Of a stretch of 64,000 nucleotides of DNA, positions 45,277 through 56,378 are shown piece by piece; position 1 is the stretch's first letter; every line of letters begins with the position of its first letter. Below the pieces are notes generated by a model. It was not told where the DNA came from and did no database searches. It saw only the letters and a list, made by a program, of their open reading frames with translations. A program made the translations under genes and the position numbers. The DNA comes from Irpex lacteus (Eukaryota; Basidiomycota; Agaricomycetes; Polyporales; Irpicaceae): NCBI GenBank assembly GCA_001986395.2, contig MQVO02000003.1, positions 1,178,001 to 1,242,000 of the forward strand, given 5' to 3'.

Positions 45277-46488
45277 TAGGTATGCTTAGAACCAAGGAAC
45301 CGGGGATACGAGGATGGAAGCCTGGTGCTTAACGAGAACCTGGCCGACCTTGGTTACAGACGGGAAGATCTTGTAAAGAGCGACGAGGTGAGGTGCAAGA
45401 TAAGAGATCGTAGGAAAGGCCCGATCGAATCGTCCGATTCTGCGGGCGATCATTATTAGACGCTAGAGCTGAGCAAGGAAAACGCTCGTCACGTTAGGTA
45501 ATGCAAGGCCGATGCCCAAAGGTTCATGCATTCATGGCCAGGTATGTTCCCGCCTTTCCAGAGGAACACCTTGCGCGGTTTATAAATGCGTGAAGCATAT
45601 AATTTTACTTCACGGCCTCACCCATCCGGAAGGTAGCTTCGAGCTCAAGGTAAACTACTGAATATTGTGACCCTTCATATAAAACCCTGAGACGGTATTG
45701 AGGTACTTCTAGTTCTCCCTTCTACCGACGCATAACAGCGCACACGGAACGGAAGCTACGCAAATATAGTAAGGCCCTTGATTTATGCGTAATATATGAC
45801 ATTGGTAGGTAAGCACCTCTACGCCGACTCGAAACGGCACAGGCAATTATCTTGAAGTACCCAGTGCTTCAAGTTATAATATACTGATACCGCAATTGGG
45901 TCCGCGTCATCAGGGCAAGCTACACTCGGGGAGCCGTGGCCTGTGGTAAAAATAAATATAAACGTCGGAGTAAGACAGTAAATCCGTGTGTTCAAAGTAA
46001 CGCAGTGTTGGCATTGAGCAAGCGGATGACGAGGCCTGGTGAAGTTGCAAGCTCACAGGGACCCAATACTGGGCCATTCGTTAGACATACAGCATACTCA
46101 TCTTAAGCCCCCAGAGCTTTGCAGTTACACCGGTCAGAAAATTAGTTTGGCACTGGCACTGTCAATTGAATGAGCATATTAAGCATAGGTAGCAGGCATT
46201 TCTAAGATCGTTCTTTATGACAGCTGAGCCACAGAGACGTACATATTCATTCAATACAGTCGTGACAAGTAGTGACCATAGTGAGTACTAGCACTGGTAC
46301 ACGCTCAACGAAAGATATCGTGACGGGCGTCTATGAACTAAGTACATCACTGAGATCTACCGTGGCGAAGTGATGCCAGTGCCGCATGGAGTTGAGCAGT
46401 TTGGTTGTTTGAGCGCGACCACCACCATCCTCGTCGTCCTAGCCAATTTCCATTCATTCACTCAGCTCACGACTTGCGGTCTTCGCGA
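45277..46488. other. intergenic region right of the retrotransposon
   Basis: About 1.2 kb before the AP-3 beta gene. AT-rich in places; I see no ORF with coding character, RNA gene or repeat. With 33359-34285 it was one intergenic region of about 2.1 kb before the LINE landed. Confidence 0.45.
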
Positions 46489-49381
46489 ATGGCGGGTATC
46501 AGCCTCAACGCAATCACCGAAAATGCGACGCGATTCGGCACTCGTCTAACAGAGACCATATCTGAGCACACCAGGGAACTGGCCATGACTCGTGGCGGCA
46601 GCTCGGGCTACTTTGACAATCCAGAGGAGAAGCTCAAGCAGATACGCAAACAGCTGGACTCTACTAGTGACAGGGAGAAGTTGGACGCGATGAAGAGGTT
46701 AATTGCGGTGCGTGCATCTCCCATGCGAGCTTGATTTGTTTAATGATTTGCAGACCATGCCTGCTGTGGCTATATAGTTGATCTCCAAAGGCCGAAACGT
46801 CTCAGAGTTCTTCGCACAGGTGGTCAAGAACGTCGCCTCGCATAACCTCGAAATACGGAAGCTCGTTTACATCTATTTGCTGCGGTATGCAGAGCATGAA
46901 CCGGATTTGGCCCTACTGTCTATCAACACGTTCCAAAAGGACCTCTCAGATCCTAATCCACTGATCAGAGCTATGGCTTTGCGTGTGTTATCTGGAATCA
47001 AGGTCCCTATGATTGGCAGCATAGTGGTTCTGGCTATCAAGAAATGTGCAAGTGACATCAGCCCATACGTTCGCAAGGCCGCTGCACTTGCTGTCATCCA
47101 ATGCAACAGGTTTGTGCTAGTGGTCAACAATTCAAACCTCTGAACTAAAGCCAATATTTTCATCATAGCCTTGACGCAAGCCACCAGCCGGAACTCATAG
47201 AGATCATCTCCAAGCTGCTAAAGGATCGTTCTCCTCTATCCATAGGCAGTGTTGCAGTAGCTTTCGAAGCCGTCTGTCCAACAAGACTTGACCTCCTCCA
47301 TCAACACTACCGACGACTATGTCGTACACTGGTGGATGTCGACGAATGGGGCCAAGCCGACCTGTTAGCGCTACTTATTCGTTATGCGCGTACGATGCTC
47401 CCTCGACCAATACCCGCCAACGACGCCACCGGAGAGAAGGAAGAAGTGGACCCTGATGTGAAGTTGCTTCTCACTTCGGCTGAGCCAATGTTCCAGTCAC
47501 ATAACCCTGCAGTGAGTTTACTTCCGCTCTTCACTGCGATAGCTTGTGCTGACTCGTATGTATATAGGTAGTCCTTGCCGTTTCCCGTGCCTTCTACTAT
47601 ATCGCCCCGCCTTCGGAAACGGGCAAGATCATACCGCCTTTACTACGGCTTCTGCATATTTCTCCCGAAGTTGAACGTGTAGTGCTGCCTTACTTGCTCA
47701 TGATCTCTCGCACACTATCTGTGAGTTTTGTTGTTCACCCCCATGCATCTCACGCTAACTCGCAGTAGCATTTATTAGTTTCGTCTTACACATACTTCCT
47801 CGTACGCTCAGATGACACGTCGCAAGTGAAGAAGGACAAGATGCGGCTACTTCATACTGTTATCACACCGGACAACTACCAAGCTTTGCTGAGAGAATTT
47901 ATTGTAAGCAGTCTGATATACATTTGGATATGTACCTGACAGCTGATCGAATGCCGGTATCGCTAGCATTACTCGGAAGACCCAGATGATGAGCTTGTGC
48001 GGGAAGCAGTGCACGCCATAGGCTACTGTGCTCGCGTTGTCCCGGAGTCAACACAACAATGTCTCTCAGCGTTGATGTCGTTTATTCAGGGCAAGCAAGG
48101 TATCACAATCTCGTTCACGTTTTGCATTGTCGGAGAACTGACAGCTGTTTTCCCTACCACAGATGTCGTCGTCGGAAACGCAGTCATCGTCCTCAAACAA
48201 CTCGTGCAGCTCAACATGCAAAATCATCAAACCCCATCGACTTCTTACTCACCTCTATCTATCATCTCTCGTCTGGCATACCGCATAGACGACGTCCGCA
48301 ACCCTAGAGCACGTGCGTGCATAATCTGGCTGGTGGGACAATACGCAGCTACGGATCCCTCAACTGCGTCAGCAGGAGAGCCGCAAGTAGGCCCAGAAGG
48401 TATTGCGTCATGGGCTCCCGATGTGTTGCGGAAGACAACAAAGTCGTTCATGCAGGAGGTATGTCCTGAATTTACTTTAAGTTGTGAGCGAGCCTTCGAC
48501 TCAATCACCTGTTATGAAGGACTCTATCGTGAAGCTGCAGATTGTGACCCTCGCAGCAAAACTCCTCGTCATATGCCCTTCGGATAGGAAGCTCGGTCTA
48601 CTAACACGCTACGTGCTGTCTTTGGCGCGATACGACCTTAACTTCGATGTTCGAGACCGAGCAAGGATGTTAGGTTCCCTTTTGAATGGAGTGACGACGT
48701 TGTTGCGTAGCGAAGATGAAGAAGTCGAGTACGAAGACCAGGGTGGTGTCGTGTTGAGAAGGGAACAGGTCAAGCTCGTTTTGTTCGAAGGCAAAGCGAC
48801 GGTTCTCGAAGAGCCACTTCATTCCGGTACGTGAAGATATGCTGCTGCACTTCAAAACAAGCACTAACAACGCCACTCGTATAGAAGACGAGCGTGTGCT
48901 TCTTGGCTCGCTTGGGGCTATCACAGGCAAAGACATGGCTGGAGACGTCTTCTTGCCCGACTGGTTGGAACAGGGCGTCGAGCCATCTCTGCGCGATACG
49001 GAGGACGATGCGACCCCAGTACCACTCAGCTTATCGTCTGTACAGACATCTGTGCCTCGTTCCATAGCATCGTCGAATCGTGCTACACCAGTGGTGCTGA
49101 CACCTTCGGGACCTTCTCCTGCTGGCTCGTTCTCACGCACGGAGACTGGCAAGGCGGCTTGGACAGATTTGGACTCGTTTTATGCGGACACGAAAGAAGA
49201 AGAGGAAGAAGAAAGTGAAGAAGAGTCGAGCGAGGAGGAAGAGGGAGAGGAAGATGACGAGGAGGAATCTCAGGATGGTGAGCATCAGGGAGAGGCTGAG
49301 CCTGGGGAGTCGTCAGAAGAGTCTGAAAGTGGAGAAGAGGAAGACGAGGAAGTACAGCATCAGCCAAATACAACACATTAG
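46489..49381 (+). CDS. APL6: AP-3 adaptor complex beta subunit
   Basis: AP-3 beta is a large subunit of the clathrin-type adaptor that carries cargo from Golgi or endosomes to the vacuole. The start ATG 46489 gives [20 protein letters not shown]. The armadillo-like trunk reads [77 protein letters not shown] and [16 protein letters not shown], all diagnostic of beta adaptins. Later exons include [20 protein letters not shown] and [16 protein letters not shown]. The C-terminal hinge is very acidic and Ser-rich ([20 protein letters not shown]), as in AP-3 beta. The product is about 800 residues. It ends 50 bases from the stop of the convergent CWH43 gene. Confidence 0.93.
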
Positions 49382-49431
49382 GGAGATAAAGAAAGCAGAT
49401 ATATTTTGGACAGTAGGGAGATTACACTGCG

Positions 49432-52400
49432 GCGCCCTCAGGCAACTTGTAAAATAGCGGCTGGATAATAGGGTTAGCGGGGATCCTCCGTATTCAGACA
49501 GAAAGCACATACCAAATTAAAGACATGGTAGAAGTGGCCGCGAACGCCGCCATTCTCGGGCAGATATTGAGTAGGGAACCACTGGTATATCAATCAGCAT
49601 TCTGTCATGCTACCAAAAGGTCAAAACGACATACGTGATCTTCAGACATCTCATGCCTCCAAGCACGAAGATATCTGGCCTCGTCGCTATCGTCGGTGAC
49701 AGTGTGACCGTGCTTGGGAAGCTGGAACTGTCCGATTTGAAGTTCGGTATCCGTGATAGTGCTTCTTGACACTCGAGCGTACGCTGTCCGGTACAATCCG
49801 CGGTAGAATATGTACTCACACCTGTACACGCATGTCAGTCGAAGTCGTCCCTGACGATCACCGTGTGACGCACCATCGATCGCTGTCGTCCTTGTCAATA
49901 TCGTGGACCTTGCCGTCTGTTACCATGATCTCGTAGGGATTGGCTGTGAAACGGTCGATCAGCACATGTCACATGTGATTCAGGAGGGGCGTGGCCATAC
50001 GTCTGGTAGCATGCGGTTTCGTCACGACGTAGCCCAGGAATATGACTGGCTCAGGGTAGATGGAGGACATAATCCGTGCGAGCTCCGTGGCTTGAAGTTC
50101 CCGATCCAAGGGAGTTTCCTCTGTTAGCGATGATCGCCGTGAGTAAACGCTTGACTAAATATCACACGTTCGAGTCACGCACCTTGTCCATTGTGCGCGA
50201 CGACTACATTGACAGGTGTGCCAAAGACGTCAAGCACGGCATGGATGGCAGGAGCCAGCTCTCCGTGAGGCGAAGGTAGAAGATGATGTGTGGAGTTGAT
50301 TATAGGGAACTACACGGAATGTCAGGATATGATATGATTGTAACCACTACACGATGCTTCTCACCTTCGACAAGAGCACGGCTCCCCAAGTGTGTTGGTT
50401 GGGTCCTGGGCCAAGGTCGACGTACTTCGCGAAAGTACGTAAGTACAGTTATTCTCTGATAAATGCAAGAAGACTACTCACGAAGCCGAGTTCTTCCACC
50501 ATGACTCGTGTGCTATACCAGTCGCTATGTTGAGTCGACACTCCACTGACAGAGAATACACGGCTTACAGGTCGCGATTTCCATAAACGACACGCTGGAG
50601 CACATAACATAGTCAGTGGATTGAGACGGCAATGCATACGAAACCACAGCTACTCACATGGAGATCCGTTTCCAACAGTCCTACAACGTCTAATTCCATT
50701 TCTCTGTATGGCGGCCACGCATTAGATCATCGACTAACAACGAAGGTGCCCAAAGTTGATAAAACATACCCAATAAGATCTCTCATGCGCCGCTGGCTAT
50801 CCCGACCTTCGTTGTCGATACCGAAGTGTACCGTCCATATACCCGCGCGTATGAGACGCGCACCAGGACGATGTGGCTTCGGCACAGGCGGCCAGCGGTA
50901 CAGGGTAACCAGTAGAGAAGCGATGGTGAACAAACCGAGAGTAGCTTGTGCACGATGCTTGAGAGTGGTTGGGAGGGTGTACGCGCTAGCCGGGAGAGAA
51001 GAGCTGATGGCGGGCCACTTGAACGCGAGACCGATCGCAGCCAACTGAATGGCAAGGACACTATATTCATATATCCAATTAGTCAAGACATCTGTTACTG
51101 GATAGAGAGGACACGTACATGTCGGTCCTCTCGCGTAAGTATTCCCCTCCTGGAACGAATGCGTATGCAACAGTGAAGGTATTCACAACATCGAGCAGGG
51201 CGTTGATCAAGAACGCCAAGGTATACGTCCTCGCCAGATACTTGTTCGAGGCTGCACGCCCAAACACAAGTGGTATGATCGACATGAGGAACACTGCGAA
51301 GGTGAGGCCGCCGACATATCCAGTCCAGTCCTTATATGTGTACGTGACATACGCTGAAGCAGAGCCGTATGCAAACCAAAGTGGAGAGGAGAACATGCTC
51401 GACGAGCTTCCGAACAGAGTGGGAAGGAGGAGTCCGACGGCTTGAGCGACATGGGTGAGCGAGCCGTGGAGGTGTATCTGTGGACCTTTGACGGGGTATC
51501 CGGTCCATGACCAGGCGATCAGAGTGCTGGAGTCGGCGACGAAGCAATGTAAAGTAAAGATGAGAGAGCCGAGTGCGATACCGTCGAATGCCCAGTTCGT
51601 CCTGGTAGGCGAGGGAACTGTGTCAGCTTTTCCGTTACTCTTCTTTGGGGCTTCTCTAGCAGAGCTCGAAGAGTGAGTGTAGTAGTTGGTGATAGCTAGG
51701 AGCGCGAGTGTGATGCCAACTTTGTTGTAGCCGCCGGATCTTTCGTCGACTATTGGCCAAACTAGAGACAGGTCCCTCAGTACATGGTGAAGTACAATGT
51801 AAGTCAAGAGGCATTACCTGGGTTGTTCCCGTGGTTTGCGTGCTTGGATATCGAGGATAGCAAAAAGCCAAGTCCAGTCACTGTAAAGGTATCAGACTCG
51901 TCCAGAGGGGAGGTAGATTGTGAAACGCACATAAAGACTGATAGCCCAACGTCGCAGGAGTTGCAGACCAGTCGACTACCCAACCAATGCACAGCGCAGA
52001 GTTGGCAAAGGCAACGGCGAACAGACGTTCCACGGGGCTTTTCAGGACGAAGGCACCAAGCCCTACCAGCGTCAAGAGATGTAAAACAGTCCGACCAGTA
52101 CGCGAGCTGGCTATGTCCAATACCACAGGGATGACCAAAACAATAGGTGACAGTGTTGATAGTAGCGCAAGCTCTGAGCCGCTCAGAGATAACTCCCAGA
52201 CTGAGAAGTAGAACAGTACTGGGGTGAGAGAGGTGAATACAGACCAGTTGATGTACGCTAAAGTGATGATAAGAGATAAAACAAACACAGCATGTAAGAC
52301 ACTGAAAATTTGTAGCTGTACGAAGGTACGCACATATATACACATCACTGGGGAAACTGAAGACAGACAAGTCCACAGCGGACTTGGTCACGGTCTTAAT

Positions 52401-53533
52401 TCCCTTTGTCAGTTGCTTGGACGCATCCACAGCTGTCACTTTATTTTCAGATACTGCACTAGAGGAAACATATCAATTCGAATTCATCAAGCAAGGTGGT
52501 GTTGTCTGTACATGTTGTCGCCAGCTGGTCCCACGGTGATCTGGAATAATGCACGTTAGTAATATGGCTTCGGATAGTAAAGCCGTCTGACCTGAAGATT
52601 TGCATGTTCGAGGTCGATCTTCAGTATTGAGTCGTATAGAACGTCGAGTAGAATGAGTGCCCATTCAAAGAAGGCATAGTGGGTGTATGCTATAATTTCA
52701 TTCAGAGGAATGTATATGGAAGCAAACGGAATACACTCACCGCCGGGAATACGGTGCACCTTGTGTTGAATGAAGAAATATATCATGGGTACAAGCGACA
52801 GCCAGAATCTGGAACAGGGGGTTAGAACATCTAGGGACGGCATAAAACAATATCCTTACGCATTTGCTACATAACGTCTGTGAAATAGCGATTGAGTACT
52901 TCAGATTTGCTTGCTGAGATACCATCACGTACCTGCGGCTGCGTGCTTTAGGGTTGGCTGTAGCCGCAATACCGCCATACATCCACGGCAGATTGCATAC
53001 AATATAAGTTATCATGAGGATATCATGCCAGTCATGGTCGTCTGTCGAAGTGATATACACCCAGCCACCGCAGGACAGTGTCCTTACGACACCGACGATA
53101 GCCAAGAAGCCAGGCAGTCTTGAGGTAGAGGAGCGTTGGAGATAGTATTGTAGCAGCACAAGTGCAAAGCGCGGGCCTGGGGACGGTCAGCGTTGATGAC
53201 ATGCTGCGTGCAAGCGGGGCATGCTCACCTGAATTCACTGCAATGAGGATCTGAAAGAAATTGCGTTCAGGGTACCAATCGCCGATGCTGCAGTGCTGTG
53301 TTAAAAATATGATTCTCGTATAAATAGCCGGCGACGTACGTAGCAGACACAGAAGGAAACCATTCTTCCGGCCACCCCGCCACTCCGTTCTTTACAATCT
53401 TCGTGAAATGCAGGTAGCTCCCGATTGCCAACGCGGAGAAGAAGGCTGCGTATGCGAGGTAGGTGTGCACGGTCACAAGAGTGGCCGCGTTCAACGTGTA
53501 TGGTGCTCGCCTGGTAGCAGCCGGGCCAGCCAT
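49432..53533 (-). CDS. CWH43: Cwh43: Frag1/DRAM-type membrane part fused to an EEP-fold domain
   Basis: Cwh43 remodels the lipid part of GPI anchors, exchanging diacylglycerol for ceramide, in ER/plasma membrane. It is a multi-exon gene of roughly 1,000 residues. The start ATG 53533 gives [20 protein letters not shown], then [20 protein letters not shown] and [20 protein letters not shown], the Frag1 N-terminal region. Many membrane helices follow (for example [47 protein letters not shown]). The C-terminal EEP (exonuclease-phosphatase) domain reads [64 protein letters not shown] and [20 protein letters not shown]. It ends [20 protein letters not shown]. It has perhaps 15 or more introns; exact borders were not all set. 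Confidence 0.9.
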
Positions 53534-53956
53534 GTTAGAAGTACAGCTTCAGTTTACAGGGCAATTACAGAGCGTTCAGGGGGGACGCCGATGTCGCGCA
53601 CACGGCCACGACGAGACTCGTGCTCAGAACCCGACGCTGTGGACGGCGGGCGACGATACAGACACAGTGAGGAGGACACGAAAGTCGCCGACGACGAGAA
53701 AGGGTCGAATGTCAGCGGACGCCGAGACGCGTCGGGGTACGCGCTGTCATCATGCATCTAGATTGTATTGTCATTCTTGCTGATCATGTTTAACTTGAAG
53801 TTGCGATATAACAACTTCAAGTTGAAGTACTCAGGTAACTCGGGTGAGTAGTTCATGTATCGCTTCCGAAATGTAGTCGTAAATATATGGTGCAAGTACA
53901 GGTGAGTTCTGGGTATCTCTAGGGCTACATTATGAATATACAAATACATAGCAGCA
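53534..53956. other. intergenic, CWH43 promoter side
   Basis: About 420 bases between the CWH43 start and the stop of the next minus-strand gene. AT-rich around 53760-53950. No gene seen. Confidence 0.4.
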
Positions 53957-55132
53957 CTACTTCCGAGGTGTAGAGGACGAACTTGAAGGTTTTCGTCGCG
54001 CAGTATTTTCCAATATCCGCGCTCTCAACAAGTCAGCTGCACTCGGACGACTGCTGCTTCCAGAGCCAGAGGACGAAGAAGAGCCTAGCTGTTTCCGCGG
54101 GACAATTCCCACTGATTCCAGCTTGCGTCTCTTGCTTCGATCTCGCAAGGCAAGCTCCCGCCTCGCCCTTTCCCACTCTTCCTTGTCTCTGGCCTGGGTA
54201 TCTTCATCGTCCCTAGTCAACTTTAATGTTTCGGGTAGGCCATACCGCCCTTTCAGGGCATCGTCCGCGACCTGTTTTTCCTTCTCAACCTTCTTCTCCT
54301 CCCGAAACCGCTTTCGTACCAGCTTTGAGAGCGTGTAGGGGTCATCTCCATAATGGTCTGATACAGATTGTAAGGCCTCTAATCGCGGTATTTGCACTTT
54401 GTTCATGTGGTTTTGCGCCTCCGTAGACTTCTCGAGTGCAGCGAGAGGATCTACCGGTCCTTCGTTCGGGTCCGTATCTAGATGCGAGTGAGTCGATGGA
54501 GCAAAGCGAATGGAACTGGGGGTGACATACTGTGAACCGCAAACCCTCCGTTCTCCTCTGGATCCCAATCTTCGTCCTTCTGCCGAGCTCCGGAGGTAAC
54601 TACGTAGCGGGTGTTCTTCAAATAGGATGAGAATCTGCAACCGAACTATAGGGTACAACACGCGCACCTTCGGGTCCGTCTGTATCTCAAAATATGCGCT
54701 ACATAAGTGGCATTTACACCGGAAGGAGTATATCGGTGTGCTGTAGTAGTTTCCGATCTTTTTCTTCTCCGCGTTGTACCGCACACCCATGCCGATGTGG
54801 TTATTACATGTTCCACTGGGAGCGACTTGAGAATGTGTCGGGAACACACCGCAGCTAATGCAATGCTTACCACCAAATATTAAACGGTAGCTCGAATCGA
54901 GTTATGAGGATTCCCTGGTCGATCTTACGGGCCCTGTCTCCTAGTGCATGCTTCCCTGTTTGCAATATGTTTATTGATGTCAGAACTACAAGTCAAGAGT
55001 GTACGACACACCTCTGTAGCTGTTCAAGCTCTTATGCTTCTCCCCGTCATAGTCGGGAGGATAGTATTTGTTGAATCCTGACTTTCTGTGAGTTTATATC
55101 TTTACCAAGGTTGAACATGACCCACCCTGCAT
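53957..55132 (-). CDS. saf4: CWC16-family splicing factor (CCDC130/Saf4 type)
   Basis: This is a Yju2-related spliceosomal protein. The first exon encodes MQG from ATG 55132, and the next reads FNKYYPPDYDGEKHKSLNSY. Then come KHALGDRARKIDQGILITRF, ELPFNIWC, KHCISCGVFPTHSQVAPSG and TCNNHIGMGVRYNAEKKKIG. The metal-binding Cys pairs are CISC and CKCHLC (YSFRCKCHLCSAYFEIQTDP). After an intron: TRYVVTSGARQKDEDWDPEE. The C-terminal half is charged and coiled-coil-like (DRSKRRKLESVGIVPRKQL) and ends KPSSSSSTPRK. The YSFRCKCHLC form favours CCDC130/Saf4 over Yju2. The role in exon ligation or intron detection is inferred from the family. It has a 172-base divergent promoter with pICln. Confidence 0.9.
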
Positions 55133-55304
55133 GTTAAGTGATGAATGTGAGGAAGGTCGTAACGGTGTGGCAGAGGTAGATGACGTCCATCAAGCGCTCG
55201 CGTGTAGACAGTAATTTCATAGGCGCCCAATATCTAAGTTCAGAGATCCAAGTCTGCTTTCGACCGCCACCAGCCGCCACCTCTCAGCTTCATTCAACAC
55301 AAAA

Positions 55305-56285
55305 ATGGCACCAATTGTCATAATAAACGAGCTACCAAAATTCATCTCGCCAGATGAACACAAAACGCTGATCGCGTCAACGCCCGCATCCTTCAGCGAC
55401 ATTCCACCGGTATTGAGGCACCAAGAGGAGGATGTTTCTATCACCTTGGAACCTCCTCTTGAGGGATTCAGCGCAGAAGATTCAGCCAAGGGTACCCTGT
55501 ATGTTATCGAAAGGTGCGTGAATATCCCCTCGTTTCTTTCACTTTATAATGACACACATTTAGTGTATTGATATACCAGTCCGCCTCAGGACGAGGCATT
55601 CAAATCGAATATCCTTCTATCACACTCCACGCGATCTCACGCGCAGAATCAGGTCCCTCAATATACTGTCAACTCGATGAAAGTACTGCCACGCCAGATG
55701 GACACGCAGATGAAGAAGAGACAGCAGAGATGAGGGAACTCACCATCATCCCTAAAGCAGCCACCGCTCGTACGTCTCTTATACCAAACTCTCTTCACAC
55801 GGACTAATTTTTCTATACCCCACAGTGGAACCTATCTTCGAAGCACTGTCAATCTGTGCCGCGTTACATCCTGACCCTGCAGATGCAGACGGCATGGACG
55901 ATGACGACGACGCGTTCATCGACGCGGACGAGAACAGTCCGTTCGAGACCTTCACCGGCGCTGACGGTGAAGAGCTCAGCGAAGTTGGGAGGGTGCGCAG
56001 CAATTTTGTCAATGATAACCGTTTTGCACCGTACTAGTCGTTAATACCATATCCCTTTCTTTTCATCCTGCTTTATTTCGGCTGGATTGTCGAATTCACT
56101 AGGCTGCGTTGGATTACATTGAAAGCATCATATACAATCCGTTTGAAACACAACGAGAACAGGAAACGTCGGCGCCGAATGGTCACAGCGCAACTCGTGA
56201 AGTCAATACTACCGGCAGCGACGACTCAAACGAGCACACAGAGAGCGCACAAAACGGACAGGTTAACGGGCATTCGACGTCGTAG
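55305..56285 (+). CDS. CLNS1A: pICln, methylosome subunit (Voldacs domain)
   Basis: pICln holds Sm proteins for methylation by PRMT5 and chaperones snRNP assembly. Four exons start at ATG 55305 (MAPIVIINELPKFISPDEHK). Exons read EEDVSITLEPPLEGFSAEDS, AKGTLYVIE, SASGRGIQIEYPSITLHAIS and YCQLDESTATPDGHADEEET, then LEPIFEALSICAALHPDPAD. These form the PH-like fold of pICln and its acidic insert. A simple reading stops at 56037, but a GTGCGC donor at 55993 and a CACTAG acceptor ending at 56102 add AALDYIESIIYNPFETQREQ and a hydrophilic tail ending at 56285. I chose the longer form since LxYIESIIYxPFE resembles the family's C-terminal motif. Convergent with the nucleoporin gene, 93 bases apart. 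Confidence 0.88.
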
Positions 56286-56378
56286 CGGGATACAGAAAGC
56301 AAGTGCAACATTCACGAATAACCAGAACAACGATATAATCTACACACATGTAACACGACGTGACAATGCAGAACGAGA

